DNA of 64,000 bases from Austropuccinia psidii (taxonomy: Eukaryota; Basidiomycota; Pucciniomycetes; Pucciniales; Sphaerophragmiaceae). Below are positions 48,901 through 60,871 of this stretch, piece after piece. Positions within the stretch are counted from its first letter, which is position 1. Each line of letters opens with the position of its first letter. The notes beneath the pieces were generated by a model. It searched no databases. It was not told the origin of the DNA and was given only the letters and a program-made list of their open reading frames with translations. Position numbers and translations under genes: made by a program. Where the stretch lies: positions 9,915,888 through 9,979,887 of the forward strand of contig JALGQZ010000014.1 of NCBI GenBank assembly GCA_023105745.1. Reading direction: 5' to 3'.

Positions 48901-49600
48901 CTTATTTTTGAATGTTCTTTTCATGAATAATCCCAAGCTTAATTTATTCAAATCCTAATTAATGGATAAAAAAATCAAATTTTTTCAAGTATTCAATCTA
49001 TTTTAAACAGAAATTTAACTCCTTTGCAAAACTAATCCAGTATTTGACAGTCTGATCTTGTTTTAAAATACCAAATATATATCAATATTAGTTTTGAATC
49101 ATGTTGAAAATTAAGTATTGATGTAATACATATAGAAAATGAAATATACTTATGAGAATTCTTCAATAAATATATTATAAATGATTAATCCAAAGTGTGA
49201 AGATAAATCTTTATGCCAAAGTGCTTTTTTAACATCTGAATTATTAAATATTTGATTTCTTTTTTGTTATAAAGAATTTTTTTAAAGGAATAATATTTAT
49301 AAGATTTGAATTTACTGATTCTTTTGAATATTTTTAAAAAGATAATACACTGGCCTTTGAATTTTGACAATAAATTGAATAAAAAATTATATTTATTCCT
49401 TTTTATTGAATCTGATTTATTAAAAAAAGATTTTTTAATTTGGACCTCTCATCATCAATAGTCCCTGAAGGTAAATTTGAGATGAAAAATTATCATTAAA
49501 AGATGAAATTTTTGGATTATTAAATAAATAGATTAGAAAAACCAATGATCCAAAGAATTTAAGAAAATAATTTGAATTTATAATAATTCAAAATAAATTT
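45900..49600 (-). pseudogene. gypsy-2 pol remnant (RT to integrase)
   Basis: A heavily decayed minus-strand gypsy polymerase. RT entry lies at 49185-49370 (YKYYSFKKILYNKKEIKYL then QMLKK, like the E-I-x-x-x-I-x-x-M-L box). WRF-type sequence (FSIYYRSS) lies near 48830. The integrase core near 47760-47870 reads LNAFLIIVERLSKTKIFV, and AYHYQTDG is at 47559-47583, equal to the family's AYHPQTDGQ. The C-terminal module GPSEIV is at about 46370-46390. Frames are shattered, with little more than motifs left. The LTRs are not identified. The family-A LTR at 50.8 kb lies upstream, but I cannot show that it belongs to this element. Confidence 0.62.
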
Positions 49601-50821
49601 GAAAGCTTCTTAGTCAAAATTTAGAGATATCAGTTTCATTTTCATCTAAAATGTAAGTTATGTTATTCAAACCTGAATTCTTACCCCAATAAACAAAGTA
49701 GAAAATTGAAGGCTTTAAAGTCCAATTGCAAAAATTCTATGAAACAGCTAGTTTATATAAACCTAATTGAGATTAGAATAAATGAAATATGAATTTTTTT
49801 CTTTGAAACAAGATTAACTTCAGAGTATAATTATAAATTATATAATTCTTATTTCTTCTTGAAAAAGGTCAAATTTGATATTGGAATAATGTTAAATATT
49901 TCAGAAGACAATGTTTTTATTGCTTTATAGCATATTAATGAAATTTCAGTTTTATAAAAAAAATTACCTTTTCTACTGTAAAATAGACGATATTTTTGTT
50001 TATATATCAATCAATTTTTTTCTATTAAATATTAATATTTTTGTAATTGTTTTGAAAATGAATAGGCTATACACACTTAAAGAATTTTGATATATTATTT
50101 TGGGTTAAATCTGTTGTTCTGAAGTTTTCTAATTTCTATTTTATGTAATGATGAAATATCAGTACTTTTTTTCAAATGATATTAAAAAATATATCCCTCA
50201 TAAGGATGATATTTTTAAAATTTTATTCTTTATAATAAGCATTTGATTTCTTTTTTTATATCTCAAGAGTAATTTGCTGAAATTAGAATTTTATTTCCTT
50301 TCTGTTTCTTAAGTCAAATCTACCAATTGAGACTATTATGATCATATTTTTATCATATTTTCTAATAAATGTAGCTCAAAGACTTTCATAAATAAATGAA
50401 ATACTAGAAAATTCAATTTTTCTTATAAAAGTAAAAACTAATTGGGTATCTATACTTTGGGCTTTTTGTAAAATTTATTTTATAACTATGATTGGATTTA
50501 GTTAAGCTTGAAATACAAATTAATTATTTAATGAATCTTAAATATCCAATTTAAAGAAGAAATTTTTACTTAATTTAAAGAATAAGAGAGCTATTGATAC
50601 TTAACTAATAATTCCATATATTATTATTAATAATATAAAACAAATCTCTACTAATTCAAATTTTCCAGATATCATTTTCTAAGGAAAAGGGGGTGGATTA
50701 TTCTAATTGAACTTAATATTAGAATCAATATGAAAATATTTTTTTTAAAATTTTTGAAAAAAGACATTCAAATATTAATGCAAAGAAAATTGAACAAGAT
50801 TTATATTAATTATATTATTTT
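49601..50821. other. extremely AT-rich spacer
   Basis: No coding or repeat assignment. If gypsy-2 once had gag and protease here, they are no longer readable. Confidence 0.35.
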
Positions 50822-52275
50822 TGGAACCCCTCTTTTGTAGGATAAAAAGGAGGGCTTATTTAGAGAAGAAAATCACAGGTAACTATTTCTTAATTGTTAA
50901 TAAATCCTGTAACCAAGGGTGGAAAGATTTTCTTGCCGTACCCTCCTAAATTACTGAAGAAAATCTTTCATAGAAGTCACAAATTAGAATGAAATTATTG
51001 AGTGGCTTTACAACTGAAGAACACAAAATTCAGTGGTCTCAGATAAAATGTACTCAATATATAATATAAGAGATAAATGTCAGTAATATGGTTAATTTTA
51101 AGAATTTTGGTGAGATACTTGTCTGTTTAGTTTCTATTTTGAGTGAAATTGGGATTAGTGGTTTTCTCTTAGTGATAAAAATTGGTAAAATAGGTTATTT
51201 GGGATGTTCTGAAGGATTTTATGAGTGGGGATAAGGTTATTTTTTAAGATAAAGTAATAATATAGTAAAATATTCTTTTTAAAGGTTTAATAAGTCTTAA
51301 GGGTCTGTAATAATAAGATAAAATAGTACTTTTTAGATTAAAATGGTAAAAGTATTTTATATTAGATTTCTAAATCTGTAAATTAATTTCAACTCTTGAT
51401 GAATGGTGTCATTTTGACTTCATAAAGTATTTTAATAAAGAATTAACCCAATCTCGGCTTCTTGGTAACTTTTCAATATTAGGATTTTACTGAGCTTAGC
51501 TCCTGGGAAATATGAAATACTATACTTCTAATTATTTTAGCTAATGGGAAATTAAATTCACTATACTATACTGTCACAGGGGCTCTTCTAAGTGAAGAGG
51601 GCCTGGCACTCAGTAAACTGGGACTTACTTATGGAGGGCTCAAAGGATATGGTAAGAAAAAAGTACACCAAAGAGTGTGAAGAGATGAATCACTAAATAA
51701 AAGAATATAAGAAAAGCAGCAACAAATAATAAGAGTAAGAATAAAAGAGCCAACCACAAACAGGTCCAAGTCCACTGTTTCAACCTGTCAGAATGGAAAG
51801 AGAAGGGTTAATAAGGATATGGTCACCCAACTCATACTGTACAGGCAAAGAAAGCAAAAAGGCTAAGACTAACTTAAAATCAAATAATTATAATACCCAA
51901 AAATAAGGATAAGAATAATTATAAAATAGTAAATATACTAAATTAATTAACTGGGGAAAAGTCCCCAGGGGGGAGAAAGAGGGGCTGGTATATGTGAGAA
52001 TCACCAGCCCTGATCCAGACAGAGAATTTTCATGAGAAGGTTTGATGGTTGAATTGAGTCTGCCCAATACAGGTCCTGTACGGATGTACAGTTCCCTGAC
52101 AAAAGTACAGAAACACATGCATACAGGTAACTGCGTACAGGACGTGCGCACTTGCTGGTTTCTGATTTGTCAAAATCTGTTCCTCCCCCCTTTTTTCCAA
52201 CTTCTTAATTTTTTTTCTTTTTTTTTCTTCCATCTATGTTTGGACAAATGATTCATATTTGTCCATCTTGTCAAG

Positions 52276-53475
52276 ATGTCAAAACAAACTGCCTCAATGA
52301 GAAGACGACTCCTCTAAAACAACTCACAAGGCCTTTCCGAATATCTTTCAATGACTTTATAAAGCTTGGCTCATGTTATTTCTGACAATCACCATATCAA
52401 TCAGTCCGTCTTTTTACATTAAGAATTTTTTTCTGCATGATTTTTAAAATTTAAATCATTTGTTTTTAATCGCACAATGCCAGTCTATTAAGACATTGAA
52501 CTAAGGGCCCATGTTGTAGGAATGCGAAAGGCTGGCCTCAGCTTTTGGGCCATTAAAGTCCATTCAAACCTACCTCTATCAATGGTTTACAAAACCATCC
52601 AACGATTCAACCTTTGAGGCACTTGCAAAACAGCTTCAAAGACTGGTCGCCCTACCAAGATGAATGAGTGTGATTGCTGGGAGTTATCAAGAATAATCAC
52701 TTGCCACTGTTACCCAAGTTACTGATACACTTACAACTGAAGTCTCAACAAGAACCGTCCAACAAGAGATACACCAACTTGGCAAGCAGTCCGGAATCAC
52801 TCCTAAAAAGCCCCACCTCAGGCCGCAAGACTTCCAACGACAATTGGCATTTGCTCATGAACACTGACACTGGAGGATCACTGATTGGGCTCAATTTATT
52901 TGGACCAACAAGTCGGCGTTTGAGCTTGGCAAGAAATCTTATTGGGTGTGTGTTTGGAGGACAGCTGGAAAAACATTTAACCTTGAGAACTTGGGAGTGA
53001 ATCACCCATCAGGCCACCAATCTGTAATGGTGTGGGGGGCTTTTTTGTGGAGGCACAAAAGGCCCCCTTGTGATTCTCCAAGGCGGACAAACTGCCACTG
53101 ACCTGGTTTCAAGTGTTTACCAACCAGCTCTTTGGCCATTTGTCGAACACATGGAATGGGCCCCATATGTCCTTGGACGCCAGCGACTAACCCTGATGGG
53201 GGATGGGGCACCAATTCACACTTCTTGAGTCAGTCAAGAGTGGCGCAAACGTAATGGCCTTGTCAAACTTCAGTGGCCACCTCACTCTCCCGATATGAAT
53301 CTGATTGAAAACCTTTGGAAGAAGATCAAATTGCAAGTTTCCACCTTTTACCAGCCCCAAACAATGAACGAACTTCAGGCAGCTATCACTGCTTCCTGGA
53401 ATGAAATCCCAAGTCAGCACCTTGATCAGCTTTTCAAGACCATGTCAAAACAAATGCAAGAAATAATCAATTGAA
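52276..53475 (+). pseudogene. Tc1-like DD34E transposase, inactivated
   Basis: Plus-strand reading from about 52276 (MSKQTASMRRRLL, stop) through HVVGMRKAGLSFWAI (helix-turn-helix region, about 52515) and TGRPTKMNECD (about 52645). The catalytic domain reads WAQFIWTNKSAFELGKK at about 52890, where WxDES is expected, so the first Asp is Asn. MGDGAPIHTS at about 53195 keeps the second Asp, and PDMNLIENLWKK at about 53290 holds Glu 34 residues later, giving DD34E spacing. Stops occur at former Arg/Gln-type codons, and frameshifts lie near 52680 and 53060. The enzyme would cut at the inverted ends and insert at TA. It is inactive. Confidence 0.88.
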
Positions 53476-53774
53476 ATGGTGGCCCCATCCACTACTGAGT
53501 TTTTTATTCTCAAGGTAAGCTCATTTTTTTCTCTTACTTAAAATTGTTCTTTTTTTTGCAAAAAAAAATTATTTTATATTTCCCAATTGCTTGTAGCATC
53601 TTTAGGCCCCCCAAAAAAAGACATATTGTAGTGAAAAAAGATTTGATTTTTTTCTTTTTTTTTATTGTTATGTGTCATAGTTTTAAGACATGAAATGATG
53701 ATATTTGTCTACTCACTTTTCCAGGGCCATTGGGTGCCTTCAACGCTTTGTGCATGTGAGTAAGCCAAAAGAAA

Positions 53775-53821
53775 GACCATGCCTGTACAATACAGTTGAA
53801 CTGTATTGTACAGGCATGGTC
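53775..53821. repeat. perfect 47-bp palindrome, 23-bp arms, 1-bp centre
   Basis: The left arm GACCATGCCTGTACAATACA plus GTT is the exact reverse complement of 53799-53821, with a single G at 53798. It lies inside the right end of the Tc1-like element, 51 bp from its terminus. Such a structure can extrude as a cruciform or form an RNA hairpin. Perfect identity contrasts with the decayed surroundings. Confidence 0.92.
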
Positions 53822-55281
53822 ATATGTAATACAGTGTTTCCCTACATTTGTCAGGGCACTGTACAGGATCTGTGCAAGAGGAGTGGTGGTATTGAGTGAT
53901 CATACAGTTTGGAAATGGTGTATCCAAAATGTATTGGGTAATTCCAACCTGTACAAGTATTGATAGGCTCTATTGATGAACCAGACTGTATGCATGTTTC
54001 AGAAAGGAATATGGCTGAAACTGAATGCTGATACACACAGTGGATTTGCTGGTTTGAGGTGTTTGAGTGGGTGTAAGTATGAATACCCTTACCCCTGATT
54101 AGTGGTTGTTACATATACTGGACTACCTCCAAGGTAAGGGATCACTCATTGCTGTGCTGAGGATATAATTTTCATGTGGTAATTTTGAAATTTGGGAGCA
54201 GAGAAACCCTCTATTTATATCTTATGAGCTGGGAGGGTCCTCCATGGGAGTTTTCTTTTCTCACCTTAATTTCTCCTTATTTCATCATATGACTTTGTCT
54301 TTGGTGAGTAATTTTCTTGGATGTGCAATGGTTATTTTGTTTTTTTCTCAATATTTTTCTTTTTCACAGACTATTTTATGCCATATTACATAATTTTTGT
54401 TGTGTCAATAACATATTATGACTTTTTATTTTCTTTTAATCTATCAAATTTTAAGGTTGGTGGAAGTGGCTTTGTAATATTTTCAGGTGTGATGCCTGTT
54501 TTTTTCCTTTTTAAGCTTTTGATTTAGATGAATTGATAGTTTCTTTGACTAATAGATTTTATGTTGTACAGCATTTAGTGTGATCTTTTAGCTTGAACTA
54601 TGCTTTACATATTAATTTGATTAATATTATTTCAGAATTTTGTGTGGCTACTCAAATCATGTGGCTGAAATTTGAATAAGGATGTGTATCCCATAAATCT
54701 TGTTTGTTTTGACTTGCATGAGGTTATGAGTGGTATAAATAATTTTGAGCTTGACTGATTATGTGAAAAATCAGGTGATATATTACCTTTCAGAAGGTTC
54801 AGTAGCTGTTTCATACCACATTTTGGGGCTTTTTCAAAGCTCCAAGTGTGTTTAGTGTGGATATATTATGGGTTATTCCAGATGATGTGTGGGAGATTAC
54901 TTCCAGGAACTAGATTGGGTTAAATCTCTGCATTTTGTAGCTCTCCTGTGTCTAAATTCAAGGTGTCTGTGTAATTCATGAAGCTCTCATTTTCTTTCTT
55001 TCTGAGTCTAGTACCTATGCAAGGGCTGTGTAATTTTAAGGGGTTTACCTTGCTTTTTTGACTATTTTTCTATATTTAACTTGAACTTTACACATGGAAA
55101 ATAAAATTTAATTAATCTTCTCAGCACAAGATCAGACTGTTGGTGCCTTTTCCATGGAATTATGAATAAACTGTAACTTCTTCATGTAAATTTTACATTT
55201 TTTGGTAAAACTTAAATTTGAGTCTGCCTGTGTATGGGGTTCATTGATGTTGTGGGGTACTATGAGCTTGATCCTGGTGAA

Positions 55282-56564
55282 GAATTGTATTTAATGCTGA
55301 ATATCAGTGTTAATTTCCAAAAGAATGAGCTATAAGATTATCAGTACTTAAAACTTATTAATTTATAAATTCTAAGTTTTCTCCAAATTCAAACTCAAAT
55401 TACCCTTGCCAAAATACATAGTTTTTTTCAAAAAAGATCCTAAGAAAATGGAAATAAGAAGTAAGAAATATTTTTTTCTTATTTTTGGAAAGAAATTAAA
55501 TTAAATTTAAATAAAAATGGTGATGAATATTTTGTTTTTCTTGTTTTTTTCTAAAAAAAATCAATTTTCTTATCTTCAGAAAAGAATATATTTTTTCAAA
55601 AAAAAGTGACATAGAAAATTTCAAAAAAAATATTCTATGAAAGATATTTTTTTATAATATTTCAAGAAAAATATTTTCTGTTTTAAATATTTAAACTCCA
55701 TTTTTTGAGAAACAGAAAAAAACTGAAAATAAAATACATCATAGAATTTCAAATTTAAATATGCAACCTTCAAAGTCACATAGCTCCCTAAGAATTCATT
55801 TCAAAATGAAATAAACCAATTTATTAGTTTTTTTACTATTAATATTATTCAATGGGAAGATTATTCACCCTTAATAAGTAATTTATATCAGTTTAACCTC
55901 AAAAGTACCTTATAACAGAATTTCAGAGGTAGGAAAGAAGCCTCATAATCAATTAACTAGGATATAATCAAAAGTCTCAAAATGATGGTTTTCTAAATAG
56001 ACTATTTTTGAAAAAATTGGGACACTTTTATGAGCTATCTTAACATAAAAAAGTCAATAATATGGCTTTAAATCTTAGGATGAACATTTTGGCCCAATTT
56101 GAAATCTATAATTAATTTAAATAAAGAAGATATTATGGATCAAAAATAATTTTAGAAATATGTTGTGATTTCCTTCTCCAAAATAATAATTTTTTCACAT
56201 TGGGTTTTATTTTATACCTAATTTATTTTCTCCCAAAAATCTAATGTTCAATTTTGTTTTCAAAGATTAGTCTAATTTATATTTTTTAATTGATAATTTT
56301 TAAGTTAATTTTGAATTAACAATATTAAAATTGATATCAATCTAACTTATATAAAATATATCTTAAAAAAAATCAATTTTTTGAACCTTAATTAATATTA
56401 AATATTATATTACCTGAGCTCCAATGTAAACACAAATCTCCCTCAGATATTTTTCCTATAAATTATACTAAAACTTAAATTTGTATTCTCTCTTGTCTTT
56501 AAATTTTTTAAATGAAATGGTTTCAATGTGTCATCATAGCTTTATAAAAATGTAAATTTTCAAT
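55282..56564. other. AT-rich DNA, no gene seen
   Basis: Homopolymer-rich sequence between A2 and C2, with nothing coding. The last five bases (56560-56564, TCAAT) are the left target duplication of C2. Confidence 0.45.
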
Positions 56565-57963
56565 TGTCACAAGGGCTCTTGGGGATAACAAGAGTGGCCT
56601 GGAACTCAGGAATCAGGGAAATCACTTGGAATACTCCAAAAGAATCCAAGAAAAAAGAAATAGTATATTTCTTCAATAATAATAATGCAAGTACAAAGAT
56701 AGAATTCAGAATAAGAAAGAAAGTCAAAATGGCCTAAAAGAAACCCAAGTAAGTCCTTTATTCACTGTTTCAATGTTCCAGAAATAATAATGAAATTAGT
56801 AAAGGATATTACCACTAAATATCCACTGGAATGCAAGAAAGAGGTGAAAATAATTGACTCAATAATATCATTATTCACTATCAAGATGAAAGAAAATGAA
56901 AATACAAATAAGCTCTAGTATATTAATTAACTGGGGGAACAATCTGCAGGGTTGAAAGAGAGGCTGGTATATATGAGAAGCTGAAAATTTGACTCCTTCA
57001 GGCTGACAACTGGTCAGTATTAATTGCCTGAGGAAATGTACACCTCGCCAAATTGGGAAATTAACTGGGTTGAATTATCTTCATGGGGTCTATGGTTAAA
57101 ATAAAGGCTTCTATAGAGCAATACTGTATTTAATTAATGTGTCTTCCAAGGTGGATTGATGGAGAATTGCCACTTGGAAACTGGTTTAGAACTTCCTCTT
57201 GAATATCCCCTTGAAATGAACTGCAAAAATTCCCTTGGAGGAATACTGCATTCTTGAAAAGAACCAATGCCTGATGATTGAGGTGATTGGTATTGAAGGA
57301 AACACTGGGCTTGAGACTTGATTGATATTCCTGAAAATCTTGAGTAATGAGTCCTGAAAGGTATTTTTAAAATTGAATGATGGCCCTTTTATTTGGTCAC
57401 CATTGGATTGCTGGTGGAAAAAGATGCATCATGGTGTATAACACCATTTATGGCACTTTTGGTCCTTGAAGGGCAAAGGTGGGAAGAAGACCTCTGGAGT
57501 AAGTCCTTGAAAAACATTTGGAAAGATGGTTTTGAGGGATACATAGGCTTTCTGGGTTTCTTGGGCCTTTTTGGGCTTTCTGGTAAAAATAAGCCTGTAC
57601 AGGCTTAGAACTGAATTTGTGCAACATGCACAAATCTTGAATTTAAGCCCCAAATGGCCTTATAGGGAAATTTGGGAATATTTCCCATATTTCATGGGAA
57701 AATGCACAGAAATGTGAAAAACTGTATTTACAGCTTAAAAAGAATAATAAAGCCTTTTGGGCTGTATTTACCCAGTTGACTGAGGAATTTCCAAAAGTGC
57801 CCAAGGGCAGACAATGGCCAAGAAGGGAAAGCTTGGCCCCAGTTGTTTAAATGGCCATAAAAGGCCAAGAAGGTGAAAGTGGTCAATTTGGCCAGAAAAT
57901 GATGGATATGCCATTGAAATTCCATAAAATGGTCCAAGAGGGTGATTTTCCATGTTTGTGACA
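56565..57963 (+). mobile_element. solo LTR C2
   Basis: 1399 bp, TGTCACAAGGGC...TTTGTGACA, terminal inversion TGTCAC/GTGACA, flanked by a perfect duplication TCAAT (56560-56564 and 57964-57968). Same family as C1. No internal genes. Frames at 57393-57998 lie inside it and have no protein-family features. Confidence 0.88.
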
Positions 57964-57968
57964 TCAAT

Positions 57969-59778
57969 AAAGCTAGCCATTAGAAGAACTTCCCTCATTG
58001 CCCCCCCCCAAAAAAAAGGAGATTAACCTTATTTATATCCCCTTATTCTTAAAAAAAACATATTCAAAATCTTAATTATTTGGAGAATTTATTTAAATTA
58101 GTTTGAATTATTAAATAATTAAAAATATTTTTTTTGGGGAGAAGGGAATTTCAAGGTCAATCAAAGATATATTGAAAGATATGATTTTTTTCTTGGAAGA
58201 ATTATTAAAGCCCAAAAAGCTATATTTTTCTATTGATTTAACATATATAGTTCTTCAAAAAAAATTGAATCTATATTTTTGATAAATTTAAATTTGGAAT
58301 AATCTAAATATGGCAGAATTAAAAAGATTTTTTGAGTATTTTTATCAATTCAATTTTTAACTGGTTATATTTCTTATTTAAAAAAATACTAGAGCAAATT
58401 AGTTTTGGCTAATGTAATGGGTAGTGAAAAATAAATATAATAATATACTACCTCATACTAAATATAAGAATTAATCCTATAAATAATGAATAAAATGTTA
58501 TTATAAATTGTAAGATGAAGGCTAAAGAGAGCTATAATCATTCAGCCTCTTTTAAATCAAATTTCTCACTTAAATTTGGTCCTGAAGCCTTACTTTTAAA
58601 GGTTTGATTTTGGTTGATGTGTTTAGAAGCTCAATTTTTCAGTTAAATTTTTGTTTTAATCCATAATTCAATCTAATAAAACTTTTGAAGTTTGAAATCA
58701 TTTCAATAGGAAATCATTTGTTTGTATTTTACAATTAATAGATATTTCTAATTCTGTTGCACAATTTTTGCCTTTGAGATATAGTGCAACAATTAAATTT
58801 TGAATTCCGTAGGGTTTTGTAGGGTTTTGGTTTTGAATATAAAAGCTATATTAGCTTTAGTTTTTTTTCTTCTTGTCTCATAGTTTCTCTGAAATTATTC
58901 GGACTTGTGGGTTTATGAATTTTTATGAAACCTCAGTGGTAAATTTTAGTTATTAGTTGATTTTTGATGGTCAATAAGGGTATAAATGTAACTATGCCTG
59001 GGTTAATTTTTGTTTTTTACACAGTTTTGAACTTGACTCTGGCACAAAGTGATATGGTATACTGCTATACTATATTAACGTTCAAAAATTTTCCCCTTCT
59101 TATTAATTGATTTTCTTAAAATAAAATTTACAAAATTTTGCCTGTGTGGATTCTTTAGTAATACTTACATTAACCTTTAAGTTGTTGAATTCAATTCTTG
59201 ATTTTTTTTGAATACTTTTGTTTTGGTATTGCCTGTGCCTTAACCAAGCTAATCGACTAAGGGTGAAATGTCATCTTTTAGGTTTTTGTGCCTAAGTTTC
59301 TTTTCCAGATTTTTTGAATAATTACCATATTTTGGTGGGAAGTGCACAATTGAGAGTTTAGGACAATAGATTTGGATAAGGCTTGTTGCATTAATAAAGT
59401 GAGTATGGGATGACTACTCACTGAGAAGCATGCCTAATTGTATGGATAGTATGGAATCTACAAACAAGGCCAAGTCCATTAGAAATTTCTTGAGTTTTTT
59501 TACAATTGATTTCTTGTCTAATCTACTATTTAAAAACGCATGTGATTGAGACAGTTGTTACAAAAGAGCTCAAGAGAGATGAGAGGGTGAGATGCAATTT
59601 TTTTTGTACAATACAACTAGAGTATAAAAGTGTTTAGTTTGAGCACAATTCCTTTGGCAGGAATGTTTTAGATATGCACATTATGAATGGTGGCAAAATG
59701 TTTTCACGCATCCAGTTTTGTGGGAATATCTCGGAGCGGATTCCTTGACGATGATATTGAATGCTTAAACCAGAAGAC
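57969..59778. other. non-coding DNA between C2 and MDP-1
   Basis: Starts with a C9-A8 run (about 57999-58018), then AT-rich DNA. 58780-59300 is somewhat more mixed and contains GTAGGGTTTTGTAGGGTTTT (58811-58830), a short direct repeat. No gene is visible. The last few hundred bases probably include the MDP-1 3' UTR and terminator. Confidence 0.4.

Positions 59779-60871
<1,093 letters not shown>

Larger units (their letters stand above)
52070..53872 (+). mobile_element. Tc1/mariner-like transposon, degenerate
   Basis: Inverted ends of about 46 bp match. Left starts CAGGTCCTGTAC, right (reverse) CAGATCCTGTACAGTG. Both then have CCCTGACAAA followed by AAACAC. The left end has an 8-bp insertion containing a duplicated GTAC. 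The element is preceded by TA (52068-52069), the Tc1 target, and followed by TG, a one-base decay. Length 1803 bp fits the superfamily. The interior encodes a broken transposase. Confidence 0.85.
51572..54113 (+). mobile_element. solo LTR C1 inserted in A2, itself carrying a Tc1-like element
   Basis: Starts TGTCACAGGGGCTCTT and ends GGTTGTTACA, flanked by a perfect duplication TATAC at 51567-51571 and 54114-54118. The A2 sequence resumes with TGGACTACCTCC. The first 500 bp match solo LTR C2 (56565 onward): CACTGTTTCAA, TTAATTAACTGGGG, GAGGCTGGTATAT-type blocks. Excluding the Tc1 insert only about 740 bp remain, against about 1.4 kb in C2, so C1 has lost an internal part. Confidence 0.85.
50822..55281 (-). 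repeat. family-A LTR copy 2 (A2), interrupted by solo LTR C1
   Basis: Collinear with A1 (24862-30891) outside the insertion at 51572-54113. Opens TGGAACCCCTC (A1: TGTGGGGGCTCCCC) and ends CTTGATCCTGGTGA. After removing the insert it is about 1.9 kb. No gag sequence is recognisable to the left, so it may be a solo LTR. A convincing flanking duplication was not found. Confidence 0.72.

Noticed and set aside
24862..55281. A1 and A2 as the two LTRs of one 30-kb element
   Set aside because: The PBS-like site and gag lie left of A1, which makes A1 a 5' LTR on the minus strand. A2, to its right, cannot be the 3' LTR of the same element.
57393..57998. Overlapping open frames on both strands as a gene
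   Set aside because: Wholly inside solo LTR C2, with no domain features.
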